Below are positions 28,478 through 37,946 of a stretch of DNA of 64,000 nucleotides, piece after piece. Position numbers and translations under genes: made by a program. The notes under the pieces were generated by a model, which made no database searches, was not told the DNA's origin, and saw only the letters and a program-made list of their open reading frames with translations. Numbering within the stretch: the stretch's first letter is position 1; each line of letters begins with the position of its first letter. Source of the DNA: Alphaproteobacteria bacterium (GTDB taxonomy: Bacteria; Pseudomonadota; Alphaproteobacteria; Caulobacterales; Maricaulaceae); the NCBI GenBank assembly GCA_018222865.1, contig JAAEZM010000007.1, positions 1-64,000 on the forward strand, written 5' to 3'.

Positions 28478-28658
28478 CTGGCGGTTTTCCTTTTATCCGG
28501 TGGCAGGAGGAATTAGCGTGATCGCTCTATGCGCCAGCCCGGTGCAAAGATGAAATCAATGCCCTACACACTTGCTCACGCTTTTGAGCGCACGGCTTGA
28601 GACCGCGTGAAAACAGTGTTCAAACACTTTATGCGAGACGATTGAGAAAGGCCCTGCC

Positions 28659-28895
28659 ATGCCCATGCCTGCCGACGAGATTATCGCGCTCATCAAAGCC
28701 GGTATCCCCGATGCCGAAGTCGAGATGGAAGATCTCGCTGGCGATAATGATCACTGGAAGGCCGTCGTCACCAGCGCCCAGTTCAAGGGCAAGCTGCGCA
28801 TAGCGCAACATCAGATGGTCTATGCCGCGCTGGGCACGAAAATGGGCAATGAGCTTCACGCCCTCGCCCTGGAAACGCGTACTCCAGAAACATGA
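28659..28895 (+). CDS. bolA: BolA family protein
   Basis: GIPDAEVEMEDLAGDNDHWKAVVTSAQFKGKLRIAQHQMVYAALGTKMGNELHALALET. Confidence 0.9.
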   Translation: MPMPADEIIALIKAGIPDAEVEMEDLAGDNDHWKAVVTSAQFKGKLRIAQHQMVYAALGTKMGNELHALALETRTPET

Positions 28896-29722
28896 TCGAT
28901 CATCCGGCTTTCAGCCGGCTGGGTTTCGGTGTCACAGGCCCTCATGCCAGCCGCTTCACCCCCAAGGCCCCGGTGATCGCGCGGATACGCGATGCGCTCG
29001 ACGCTGGTATTACCTATTTCGACACCGGCCCGGCCTATGGCAATGGCCGCGGTGAAGCTCGGCTCGGTGAGGCGCTGAAAGGCGTCGCGCGGGAACAAGT
29101 GTTCATCTCCACAAAGGCCGGCGTCCAGGCCGGCGGTGTGCGCGACTTTTCGCCGGGGGCTGTCGAGATGTCGCTCAAAGCCTCTCTCGACCGATTGGGC
29201 ATGGGCTATGTAGACCTCCTTCTGCTGCATGGTCCCGCGCCCGATGAAGTCACCGATCGGCTGATCAGGCATTTGGAAGCGTTTCGCGCGCGCGGCCTGT
29301 TTCGCTATCTGGGCATCTGCGGTCGCGGCCCCGAGCTTGAAACCGCCATACACAGTGATGCGATTAACGCCATTATGGCGCCGTTGAATGCACAGCTAAG
29401 CGATGCGGAGCTCACACGCCTGCAAGCCTGTAAGGCGGCAGACATCAGCCTGATCGGGATTGAGGCGCTAAAAGGCGCGACCCCGTCATCACGCCTGCCT
29501 CTCGGCCCGATGTCGGCCTGGTATTTCGCGCGCTCAGTAAAACAGCGCCTCACCGGACAAGCCGCCGACGGAACGGGCCAGTCACCGCAGGCGGCTCTGC
29601 GCTTTGCGCTCGATCACCCCTTGAGTGACAGTGTTGTCTCTTTAACCACCAAAAGCGCTCATTTGCATGCGAATGCCCAGCTGGCAGGCTTGAATCCGCC
29701 GCTCGCACAACCTAGCTCTTGA
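28892..29722 (+). CDS. Aldo/keto reductase
   Basis: [26 protein letters not shown]...[12 protein letters not shown]; 4-nt overlap with bolA. Confidence 0.85.
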   Translation: MIDHPAFSRLGFGVTGPHASRFTPKAPVIARIRDALDAGITYFDTGPAYGNGRGEARLGEALKGVAREQVFISTKAGVQAGGVRDFSPGAVEMSLKASLDRLGMGYVDLLLLHGPAPDEVTDRLIRHLEAFRARGLFRYLGICGRGPELETAIHSDAINAIMAPLNAQLSDAELTRLQACKAADISLIGIEALKGATPSSRLPLGPMSAWYFARSVKQRLTGQAADGTGQSPQAALRFALDHPLSDSVVSLTTKSAHLHANAQLAGLNPPLAQPSS

Positions 29723-29748
29723 GCCAGACGATTTTTGAGGAATTCGCC

Positions 29749-30081
29749 ATGAGTGACGCCGCCCACAACACCATCAAATCCGCCATTGAAGGCAATGACG
29801 TGGTTCTTTTCATGAAAGGCACCCCGGTCTTTCCGCAATGCGGTTTCTCGTCCGTGGTGGCACGCGTTCTCGACCATCTTCAGGTCGATTTTGAAAGCGT
29901 CAATGTCCTCGAGGACGACGGTATTCGTCAGGGCATCAAGGAATTCTCCAACTGGCCGACAATCCCGCAGCTTTATGTGAAGGGCGAATTCCTGGGCGGT
30001 TGCGACATCGTCAAGGAAATGTTCGAGACCGGCGAGTTGCAGACTTATCTGCGCGAAAAAGGCCTGATCGAGGCCGCCTAA
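29749..30081 (+). CDS. grxD: Monothiol glutaredoxin, Grx4 family
   Basis: [27 protein letters not shown]...[30 protein letters not shown]. Confidence 0.94.
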   Translation: MSDAAHNTIKSAIEGNDVVLFMKGTPVFPQCGFSSVVARVLDHLQVDFESVNVLEDDGIRQGIKEFSNWPTIPQLYVKGEFLGGCDIVKEMFETGELQTYLREKGLIEAA

Positions 30082-30100
30082 CCCTTCAGGGGATCTAGTA

Positions 30101-30481
30101 ATGACCCAAGACAATCGACCGGTACTGCAGCCAGGACCGGAACACCCGATTTCTGTCTCGGATTCAGAGATCCAAACAGAGATTTCCGCCCGCGACACCC
30201 TCATCGCCACCGGGGCTGCTGCCCTGGAATTGCGCGAACATGTCTATCCGCCAGTTCTATACGTGGATCGCGCAGCCCTGCCCGCTGAGCGCCTGGAACG
30301 CTCTGAGCACACAAGCTGGTGCCCCTATAAAGGCGAAGCCAACTATTTCCACCTCGTACTGGAGGACGGCAGCAAGCTTGAAAATGCTGTTTGGACGTAT
30401 GAGGCGCCATTTGAGGCGGTCGGCGCCATCAAGGACCGGCTTGGCTTTTACGCTGACAAGGTCAAGGTCACGCGGCTCTAG
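30101..30481 (+). CDS. DUF427 domain protein
   Basis: YVDRAALPAERLERSEHTSWCPYKGEANYFHLV...NAVWTYEAPFEAVGAIKDRLGFYADKV. Confidence 0.88.
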   Translation: MTQDNRPVLQPGPEHPISVSDSEIQTEISARDTLIATGAAALELREHVYPPVLYVDRAALPAERLERSEHTSWCPYKGEANYFHLVLEDGSKLENAVWTYEAPFEAVGAIKDRLGFYADKVKVTRL

Positions 30482-30996
30482 CGGCGAACGGCCATCAGGC
30501 TGCTGCCATCATCGCCCCAATCCCAGGCGCGATCATCCAAGGGGTTGAGGACAACAATACGGCCGCCAACAGGGATGCCCATTTCCTCAAATCCATACCC
30601 GAGCTGGATGCCCCAGGGTATGGTCTCCGCGCAATCGTCCGCCCCTGCCCTCTCAAGGCTGACAGTGTAGATATCTTCATAATACTGCACGACATTGAGA
30701 CGAATATCGGAGCGCGCGGTGCAGCCATTAGTATTGGCGTGGATCACGAGAATATCATCCTCGATAACACGCCAGTAAATCACCGGCTCCAGTCCGTAAT
30801 CGACCACGGGTGCTTTGCGGTTAAGCCCCGGGATGGAAATGTCAGAAATTGACATGGTCGGCATGGCCGGCATCGGCGGCATAGCCTGGAAAAAGCGGGA
30901 CAGGCGGTCTTCCTCCTGCGTTGTCGTCGAACACGCAGCGCTCATTAGCGCAAGACAAGCGGCCAGAAGAACACGCCCCATCTGATCAGCCCCCAC
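30478..30996 (-). CDS. Lipoprotein, hypothetical
   Basis: Lipobox LMSAAC; no family recognised. Confidence 0.55.
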   Translation of the reverse strand: MGADQMGRVLLAACLALMSAACSTTTQEEDRLSRFFQAMPPMPAMPTMSISDISIPGLNRKAPVVDYGLEPVIYWRVIEDDILVIHANTNGCTARSDIRLNVVQYYEDIYTVSLERAGADDCAETIPWGIQLGYGFEEMGIPVGGRIVVLNPLDDRAWDWGDDGSSLMAVRR

Positions 30997-31225
30997 AACT
31001 GATACTCCCCACTCCCCGGTCTAAATCCCCCGACCAAGGAGCGAGCACAGAAGCTCATTTATATCCAATGATCAAGTGCCTGCCCGTTTACGTCGGTGTT
31101 GAGATGCAAGTTTCGCCTCACAGGGGAGCAGATCTGCGGAACCATGCAGCAGGAGGATCATCATTGCATGAAAGACATTCACCTCCATGATGACGTCTCG
31201 CGCGCGCGCCCGGAGCAGGAAGGCC

Positions 31226-31693
31226 ATGCAACGTCCCTATCTGATATTCGCCGGCTTAATATCGGTCTTGTATCTCGGCGGTCTCATTGGCTTTGACCAT
31301 CTTATTGAGGCGGCAAATCTCGATAATGCGTCACAGCCGATGGGTCTGCTTCCCCTTTGGGCGCTGATCTGGCTCTTCGGCATCATGCTTCCCCACCTGG
31401 GGGCCGCCAGCGGCCTTATTCTGGCGATCGGTCGTTGGAAAGCCGAGCACGTTGTGGGCACTCAATCCGCCCTGCCCGCGCTGTTTCTCGTCCTCGGCAT
31501 CGCGACCGCACTGCTGAGTGCCTTCATTTACTGGGATTTTTCCTCGGACGCCGCGCAGCGGGTGATGGAAGACAGTCCGATCGGTGGATTGCTCCTCTTG
31601 CTGATCCAGGCCCCGCTTTTCTTCAGCATCAGCATCATTTTGGGCCTGCTTGTGCTTCTCCCCTTCGGCCGCCGGTTTATCGCCCCGCACTGA
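31226..31693 (+). CDS. Four-TM membrane protein, hypothetical
   Basis: MQRPYLIFAGLISVLYLGGLIGFDHL..., four hydrophobic segments. Confidence 0.55.
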   Translation: MQRPYLIFAGLISVLYLGGLIGFDHLIEAANLDNASQPMGLLPLWALIWLFGIMLPHLGAASGLILAIGRWKAEHVVGTQSALPALFLVLGIATALLSAFIYWDFSSDAAQRVMEDSPIGGLLLLLIQAPLFFSISIILGLLVLLPFGRRFIAPH

Positions 31694-31719
31694 CCCCGGA
31701 TCGAAGATCGGGCCAAAGA

Positions 31720-31750
31720 AAAACCCGCCTGGCGGAACCAGGCGGGTTTT
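31720..31750. terminator. Bidirectional terminator (rpsD / 31226..31693)
   Basis: AAAACCCGCCTGG-CGGAA-CCAGGCGGGTTTT. Confidence 0.85.
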
Positions 31751-31777
31751 CCATGAAATCGTATGTCGTCCTCGAAA

Positions 31778-32395
31778 TTACGAGGAGTAGAATTCGACCA
31801 CAAGGTTCGGTTCCATCTGAGCGGCATAAGGAACTTCGGACAGTTCCGGCATGCGCACATAGGTCGTCTTCATCGCTTTCGGATCGAGATCGATATAATC
31901 CGGGATATCGCGTTCCGGGCTTTCCAGCGCTTCCAGGACCAGAGCCATGGAACGGGAGCGTTCGCGAACTTCAATGACGTCGCCCGGCTTACAACGGTAG
32001 GACGGGATATTCGTCTTCACGCCGTTCACTTTGACGTGGCCGTGATTGACGAACTGACGCGCCGCGAAGACGGTCGGAACGAATTTGGAGCGGTAGACGA
32101 CCGCATCCAGACGGGATTCCAAGAGACCGATCAGGTTCTCGGCCGTGTTGCCCGTGCGACGAACAGCTTCGTCATATGTGCGGCGGAACTGCTTCTCGGT
32201 GATGTTGCCGTAATAGCCCTTCAGCTTCTGCTTCGCCATCAGCTGGATGCCGAAATCGGACATCTTGCCCTTGCGGCGCTGACCGTGCTGACCCGGGCCA
32301 TAAGGGCGGGAATTGATCGGAGACTTCGGACGGCCCCAGAGGTTTTCACCCATGCGGCGGTCAATTTTATACTTCTGCGAATGACGCTTAGACAT
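31778..32395 (-). CDS. rpsD: 30S ribosomal protein S4
   Basis: [63 protein letters not shown]. Confidence 0.97.
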   Translation of the reverse strand: MSKRHSQKYKIDRRMGENLWGRPKSPINSRPYGPGQHGQRRKGKMSDFGIQLMAKQKLKGYYGNITEKQFRRTYDEAVRRTGNTAENLIGLLESRLDAVVYRSKFVPTVFAARQFVNHGHVKVNGVKTNIPSYRCKPGDVIEVRERSRSMALVLEALESPERDIPDYIDLDPKAMKTTYVRMPELSEVPYAAQMEPNLVVEFYSS

Positions 32396-32546
32396 TCTAT
32401 TCTCTCATTTTTCGACGCGGTCCGGCGAGCTCACTATTGAGTTCGCGATTACAACGGCGGACACCGCATCACCCGTATAGCTTTCCCTCGCATCGAGCCG
32501 GGCTCGCGCGTGAGAAGCGGGCTTTCTACAGCTATAGTTGGGGAAG

Positions 32547-33287
32547 TCAATCCTCTCGCTGTATGCGCGCCTTGCCCCGTCCGATCGCCAGCGCCTTCAC
32601 CGCGCCGCGGAAGGTACGCACTTCCTGCATTGTCCAGTGGCCGCGAATAAAGGCGGCGCGCAGGTTTTGCTTCATCAGCGGGGTCTTTTCCGGCGGAAAG
32701 AAGAAACCGGCGCGCTCAAGCTCATCCTCGAAATGCTCGAACATGCGTTCGAGATCTTCGCGGCTGGCCGGGTCCCCCACCGGATCAAACTCCACAGGCG
32801 CGCCCTCTTCTGCCGTCCATTCATAACAGATCACGGCGACGGTCTGGGCGAGGTTGAGCGAGGAAAAGCTGCGATCCACCGGCAAGGTGATGATCGCATC
32901 GGCCATGGTCACAGCCTCATTGGGCAGGCCAGACTTCTCGGCGCCGAAAAGAATCCCGACGTTTTCACCGGCCGCTTGAGCGGCGCGGATCTCCGACATC
33001 GCCTGGCGGGCTGTGAGAACCGGCTTTTCCATGCCGCGCGGCCGCGCCGTCGTTGCATAAATGCGGGTCCGATCCGCGATCGCATCGGACCAATCCTTAT
33101 GGATAAACGCCTTGCCCAGCACCGGAGAACCGGCAGCCATGGACACGGCCTTATCATTTGGCCAGCCATCGCGCGGATCGACAATTCGAAGATCATCGAG
33201 TCCGAAATTGCCCATAACACGAGCTGCGGCACCGATATTCTCGCCGAGCTGGGGCTGAACGAGTATGATGGAGGGAGTCTGGGTCAT
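32547..33287 (-). CDS. trmJ: tRNA/rRNA methyltransferase, SpoU/TrmJ family
   Basis: SIILVQPQLGENIGAAARVMGNFGLDDLRIVDPRDGWPN...GILFGAEKSGLPNEAV. Confidence 0.85.
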   Translation of the reverse strand: MTQTPSIILVQPQLGENIGAAARVMGNFGLDDLRIVDPRDGWPNDKAVSMAAGSPVLGKAFIHKDWSDAIADRTRIYATTARPRGMEKPVLTARQAMSEIRAAQAAGENVGILFGAEKSGLPNEAVTMADAIITLPVDRSFSSLNLAQTVAVICYEWTAEEGAPVEFDPVGDPASREDLERMFEHFEDELERAGFFFPPEKTPLMKQNLRAAFIRGHWTMQEVRTFRGAVKALAIGRGKARIQRED

Positions 33288-34717
33288 TCGCTTGGGTAAA
33301 CTATAGCAATCAGCCTGTCATTATCGCCGAATTGCGGGTCGAGACCAAAATCGGCAAGGGCCAAGCGCAGTTCTTCCCGAGGGTTTTCCAGCGTACCGGA
33401 GATGAGTGCCGTCAAGCGCGCCACATCCGCCTCGGACATGCCGAGAGCCCGAGCCGTATCGAACCAGGTCTGGGCGGTGTATGTGCCGTCCTCCTGTTCT
33501 GAACGCTCAAGCAAAGCGTTCCAAAAGTCATAAAGGCTATGAGACGTCAGAGCCGAATCGGTCATCAGGGCCACGAACTCACCGCAAGCATAGTAAGCGT
33601 CGGACTGAGCACGCTGCCAAGCAGTTGCCAAGGCTCCATCCTCCAATGCGTTTGAGCACGTCTCAAAGGCATTCCCGAAGGCCCAGTGAAGATAGGCCTG
33701 AGCGGCCTCTCCGCGCTGCGACATGATCCGGTTGGCCATCGCATTCGCGCTGCCTTCATGGATCCAGCCATGCTCTCTTTCGGCCAGCTGCCGATCATTC
33801 GCGCTTTGGAAAAGATGCACACTCTCGTGCGCAAAGAACCAGAACAGATAGGCATGTACGAAGTCATCCGCCTCCCGCAATTGCTCGCCGCTCGCTTGGA
33901 TGACCAATTGCCGACCAAGAACCCCGCCCTTGCTTGAAAAGCCAGGATTGTCGTGCCCCTCAAAGGCGAAGAGCAATGTTGCCGGCTGTGGCAAGGCAAA
34001 ACCCCAACCGCTCTCCAGCTGTTCAATTAGATAGGCCAAATCTGCGGGAAACCGGGCACGGATCCAGTCCGGTGTCGCTGGATCGATCAAGCCAACATAA
34101 TTCTCTGACATCTCGATAGCGCCATCGCCCAAATAGACAAACGACCCACCGCCTGTGGAAATATCCAGTGCCGCGCCCCTTACCCGCTCACCATGCACGA
34201 TCATTGGCAAGTCGGAGGTGATTGAAACACCAAGTGCGGGCTGGTCGCCGGTCCATGAGCTCAAATCGCCCGCGAGAGATTCGATTTCTTCGCGATTGGA
34301 GGCCGGCAGGACTTCAAACTGCCCAGTGTAGAGCATCAGACTTCCATCCGAAAATCGAATGGAATGGGAATATCCCTCATATCGCAATTGCGGCTGTGGC
34401 GTCAGTCTGAAACGGGCGCGTCGAACCGGTTCATCGAAAAGAATTGCGTCGAACCCGTTCAGCCGCTCAAGCGCTACACCTTCATCGAGCGCCTGCCAGG
34501 CGTCGACGCGATACTCTGTCTCAGATCTTGAAAAAAACCAGGCGCTATGCGGCTCAGCGAAGACATATTCGACGGTGAAGCTGCCATCACCATTATCACT
34601 CACAAACGCTGAAACAGCGACATCTGGAATCATCTGGCGGGCGTTGGAATGCGTTGGCGAACAGGCACATAAAGCCATGCAAGCCGCCAATAAACTCCAC
34701 ACAGAACCGTAACGCAT
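33284..34717 (-). CDS. Lipoprotein with gluzincin-like HExxH motif, hypothetical
   Basis: Lipobox [43 protein letters not shown]; 4-nt overlap with trmJ. Confidence 0.6.
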   Translation of the reverse strand: MRYGSVWSLLAACMALCACSPTHSNARQMIPDVAVSAFVSDNGDGSFTVEYVFAEPHSAWFFSRSETEYRVDAWQALDEGVALERLNGFDAILFDEPVRRARFRLTPQPQLRYEGYSHSIRFSDGSLMLYTGQFEVLPASNREEIESLAGDLSSWTGDQPALGVSITSDLPMIVHGERVRGAALDISTGGGSFVYLGDGAIEMSENYVGLIDPATPDWIRARFPADLAYLIEQLESGWGFALPQPATLLFAFEGHDNPGFSSKGGVLGRQLVIQASGEQLREADDFVHAYLFWFFAHESVHLFQSANDRQLAEREHGWIHEGSANAMANRIMSQRGEAAQAYLHWAFGNAFETCSNALEDGALATAWQRAQSDAYYACGEFVALMTDSALTSHSLYDFWNALLERSEQEDGTYTAQTWFDTARALGMSEADVARLTALISGTLENPREELRLALADFGLDPQFGDNDRLIAIVYPSE

Positions 34718-34806
34718 GGCAGCTTCCTTCAGTTCAACCTTTTGACCTTTATCCACGGTCTGCTATAGCCCGCGCCAAACAGGTTCCAAAATTAAGGACG
34801 CGCAAC

Positions 34807-36030
34807 ATGGCTAAGATCAAAGTCGATAATCCGGTCGTTGAACTCGACGGCGATGAGATGACCCGCATCATCTGGCAGATGATCAAGGACAAGCTGATCC
34901 TGCCCTATCTCGACATTGATCTGAAGTATTACGACCTCTCCGTCACCAAGCGCGACGAGACGGACGACCAGATCACCGTTGAAGCAGCAGAAGCGATCAA
35001 GCATTACGGCGTTGGCGTGAAGTGCGCGACGATCACGCCGGATGAAGCCCGCGTCGAGGAATTCGACCTCAAAAAGATGTGGCGCTCCCCGAACGGTACC
35101 ATCCGCAACATTCTGGGCGGTGTGGTTTTCCGCGAGCCGATCGTTATCTCCAATGTCCCGCGCCTCGTGCCGGGCTGGCAGCAGCCAATGGTCATTGGCC
35201 GTCACGCCTTTGGTGACCAGTATCGCGCCACGGACTTCCTGGTCGACAGGCCGGGCAAGCTGACCATGACCTTCGTACCGGAAGATGGCTCTGAGCCGGT
35301 CACTCGCGAAGTCTTCGACTTCCCGAGCTCCGGTGTGGCCATGGGCATGTATAATCTGGACGAAAGCATCAAGGATTTCGCGCGCGCCAGCATGAATTAC
35401 GGCCTGCAGCGCGGCTGGCCGGTCTATCTGTCCACGAAGAACACGATCCTGAAAGCCTATGACGGCCGCTTCAAGGACATCTTCCAGGACATTTTCGACT
35501 CTGAGTTTAAGGATGCGTTCCAAGCGAAGGGCATTTCCTACGAACACCGCCTGATTGACGACATGGTTGCTGCGGCAATGAAATGGTCCGGCGGCTTCGT
35601 CTGGGCGTGTAAGAACTATGACGGCGACGTTCAGTCCGACACCGTCGCTCAGGGCTTTGGCTCGCTCGGCCTGATGACTTCCGTCCTGATGTCTCCGGAT
35701 GGCAAAACGGTCGAAGCGGAAGCCGCTCACGGTACGGTCACCCGTCACTATCGCCAGCATCAGCGCGGCGAGCAGACCTCCACGAACTCGATCGCCTCCA
35801 TCTTCGCTTGGACGCGCGGCCTCTCCCACCGTGGCCGTATGGACGGCAATGAGCAGGTCATGCAGTTCGCGCAAACGCTTGAAGACACGATCATCAAGAC
35901 CGTCGAGAGCGGTTACATGACCAAGGACCTCGCCCTGCTCGTCGGCGACCAACAGGGCTGGCTCTCCACGGAGGGCTTCCTGGAAAAGGTCGACGAGAAC
36001 TTCAAGGCGGCCATGTCCGTAGCCAGCTAA
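34807..36030 (+). CDS. icd: NADP-dependent isocitrate dehydrogenase
   Basis: [44 protein letters not shown]...[34 protein letters not shown]. Confidence 0.96.
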   Translation: MAKIKVDNPVVELDGDEMTRIIWQMIKDKLILPYLDIDLKYYDLSVTKRDETDDQITVEAAEAIKHYGVGVKCATITPDEARVEEFDLKKMWRSPNGTIRNILGGVVFREPIVISNVPRLVPGWQQPMVIGRHAFGDQYRATDFLVDRPGKLTMTFVPEDGSEPVTREVFDFPSSGVAMGMYNLDESIKDFARASMNYGLQRGWPVYLSTKNTILKAYDGRFKDIFQDIFDSEFKDAFQAKGISYEHRLIDDMVAAAMKWSGGFVWACKNYDGDVQSDTVAQGFGSLGLMTSVLMSPDGKTVEAEAAHGTVTRHYRQHQRGEQTSTNSIASIFAWTRGLSHRGRMDGNEQVMQFAQTLEDTIIKTVESGYMTKDLALLVGDQQGWLSTEGFLEKVDENFKAAMSVAS

Positions 36031-36155
36031 GCATCGACAGATATGCATTCTGGACAGGGGCGGCACCGACGGTGCCGCCCTTCTCTTTTGCGGCAAGGTG
36101 AGTATCTTCGTTTAACGCATCCACGATACTGACTCGCTGGAATTCGGAGGCGACC

Positions 36156-36584
36156 CTGCACACCACCCAGAGCATTCAAAGCGATCAAGGTTTCGCGACG
36201 ATCCGGGTTCATGGCTCGGTGAGCGTGGACGGTTTGAAGACCGCATTTGAAACCTTGTTTCACACCCCGGCCTGGAAGCCGGGCTATAATCTGATGATCG
36301 TGTATGAAGCCGATGCGCTCCTGGGCAATCTGACCCTGTCAGACCTGGAGGCCATACATGCCTATACGATTGCTCGCGCGCAGGACGCGAAACTGGATAA
36401 GCCCATGAGGTCGGCTCTCATCTATTCCCGCCTGGAGCACCAGAGCATGCTCGAGCTTCACCGTCTGGCCAAACACGATAATAGCGTGATCGAAGAATGC
36501 GTTTTTAAAAGTGAGACAACCGCTCTGGCCTGGTTGAACGAACCCGCTTCAAGCCTGGCTTCGGAGCATCGACGTGAAACATGA
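36156..36584 (+). CDS. STAS/SpoIIAA-like protein, paralog 1 (likely CTG start)
   Basis: GGAGG-CGACC-CTG; translation from CTG aligns residue-for-residue over 22 aa with paralog 2; ORF track start is GTG 36219. Confidence 0.55.
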   Translation: MHTTQSIQSDQGFATIRVHGSVSVDGLKTAFETLFHTPAWKPGYNLMIVYEADALLGNLTLSDLEAIHAYTIARAQDAKLDKPMRSALIYSRLEHQSMLELHRLAKHDNSVIEECVFKSETTALAWLNEPASSLASEHRRET

Positions 36585-36960
36585 TCTGCGCATCGATGTG
36601 GATGCAGGTCTCGTCGTATCGCGCATCACGGGCAAGTTGACTGCGCAATCAGCCCGGCAGGTCTATCTGGAATGCTTGACGCATCCGGATTGGACGCCCC
36701 GGCTCGATCATCTCCTAGTTTATGAGCGCATTGATTTGAGTGATCTGACCACCGATGAGGTTCAGAAAATGGTTCTGGCGTTCAAGGCATTAGACGATCA
36801 ATACCGCGAAGGCATCAGCAGCAAAGCGGCCACAGTGATGGACAGCTATCTGCAAAATGGCATCCTTCAATACTATGAAGCCGTCAGTGTCCCCGAACTC
36901 ATCACGGAAGAACGCATTTTCGAAACCGAAGCGGAGGCCCGTGCGTGGCTGGCTGAATAG
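36574..36960 (+). CDS. STAS/SpoIIAA-like protein, paralog 2
   Basis: MKHDLRIDVDAGLVVSRITGKLTAQSARQVYLECLTHPDWTPRLDHLLVYERIDLSDLTTDEV; overlaps paralog 1 by 11 nt. Confidence 0.65.
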   Translation: MKHDLRIDVDAGLVVSRITGKLTAQSARQVYLECLTHPDWTPRLDHLLVYERIDLSDLTTDEVQKMVLAFKALDDQYREGISSKAATVMDSYLQNGILQYYEAVSVPELITEERIFETEAEARAWLAE

Positions 36961-37061
36961 CGAGCCGCAGACGACTAATATTATAAGATCCTTAGCCCCT
37001 TCAAACGATGCTATGGGCCGTCCACTCAGGATTGGACACAGAGTTTTACGAGGTGGTGCGA

Positions 37062-37463
37062 ATGCTTTCGCGTCTGGAGATCGACACTAAAAATCGTCTT
37101 TGCATCTGGCGGATCAGCGGCAGCACGGATTTGCAAACCCTGTGTTCAGGCTATGCCGAGCGCTTCTCCCACCCCGACTGGGCTCCCGACCTGAAGAGCA
37201 TGACGATTTTGTCAAAACTCGGATTGGGTAGCTTCACCCCGGACATGGCGGTCGCCTTCGCAGACTTCGTCGCCGAATGTGATCGAAAACACAAGCGCAC
37301 AGCCACGCGAGCCGCACTTGTCTGCGAGGATGATATAGCACGCGCGCTGCTCGTTTTCTGGGAAAAAAAGGGGTCCGAAGTGATCGGTCGTGAAGAGCGC
37401 AGCTTTGTTACCGAGCAAGAAGCCCGCGACTGGCTGCTTACAGCAGACCAGAACGCCGCCTGA
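37062..37463 (+). CDS. STAS/SpoIIAA-like protein, paralog 3
   Basis: MLSRLEIDTKNRLCIWRISGSTDLQTLCSGYAERFSHPDWAPDLKSMTILSKLGLGSFTPDM; start chosen by alignment with paralog 2 and GAGGTGG upstream. Confidence 0.65.
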   Translation: MLSRLEIDTKNRLCIWRISGSTDLQTLCSGYAERFSHPDWAPDLKSMTILSKLGLGSFTPDMAVAFADFVAECDRKHKRTATRAALVCEDDIARALLVFWEKKGSEVIGREERSFVTEQEARDWLLTADQNAA

Positions 37464-37493
37464 AACGCCTTGAAGCTTGCGCCGAAAGCGCGA

Positions 37494-37946
37494 TCAAAGC
37501 CGTGATGTGCCGCGTTTAACGGTGACGAAGACCTCGGCAGCGATTTTCCAGCCATCCTCATCAAAGCGCCATTTTGCGAAATAGCGCCCGGTATAGCCAA
37601 TCGTCATGCCATCGCTGAGCCAACCGCCTTTCCAGCGTCCGCTTTCTGCTGCGAGATGGCCCTCCTCCGCAATCTCGATGCGCGCCGGGCTGCGCACATA
37701 GCCCACCTCCTGGCACTGGCTGAAAATCGATTGCCAGGCCTCGAGCTGAGCCTTCCGGCCGATAATGGGCTGGGCGTCATCTCCGGGAACGAGAATAGCC
37801 TCTTCGCCAAGCACAGCCGCGATCGCGTCAAAATCCTGGGCGTCTATTCCCTCATTAAACGCCGCCCGCAATCGCGCGATTTCACGCGCGGCGGGTTTGT
37901 CGCCGACCAGCTGAATGTCGGCATGAGCTTTTGACGGACGCGCCAT
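37494..37946 (-). CDS. SnoaL/DUF4440-like NTF2-fold protein
   Basis: EIARLRAAFNEGIDAQDFDAIAAVLGEEAILVPGDDAQPIIGRKAQLEAWQSIF; start overlaps the alaS stop (TGATG). Confidence 0.75.
   Translation of the reverse strand: MARPSKAHADIQLVGDKPAAREIARLRAAFNEGIDAQDFDAIAAVLGEEAILVPGDDAQPIIGRKAQLEAWQSIFSQCQEVGYVRSPARIEIAEEGHLAAESGRWKGGWLSDGMTIGYTGRYFAKWRFDEDGWKIAAEVFVTVKRGTSRL

Noticed and set aside
32396-32546. rpsD upstream region as an S4 autoregulatory leader
   Set aside because: No structure I could recognise as a known S4 leader by eye; would need covariance search.
34792-36096. 434-aa minus-strand ORF
   Set aside because: Fully antisense to icd; no recognisable motif.
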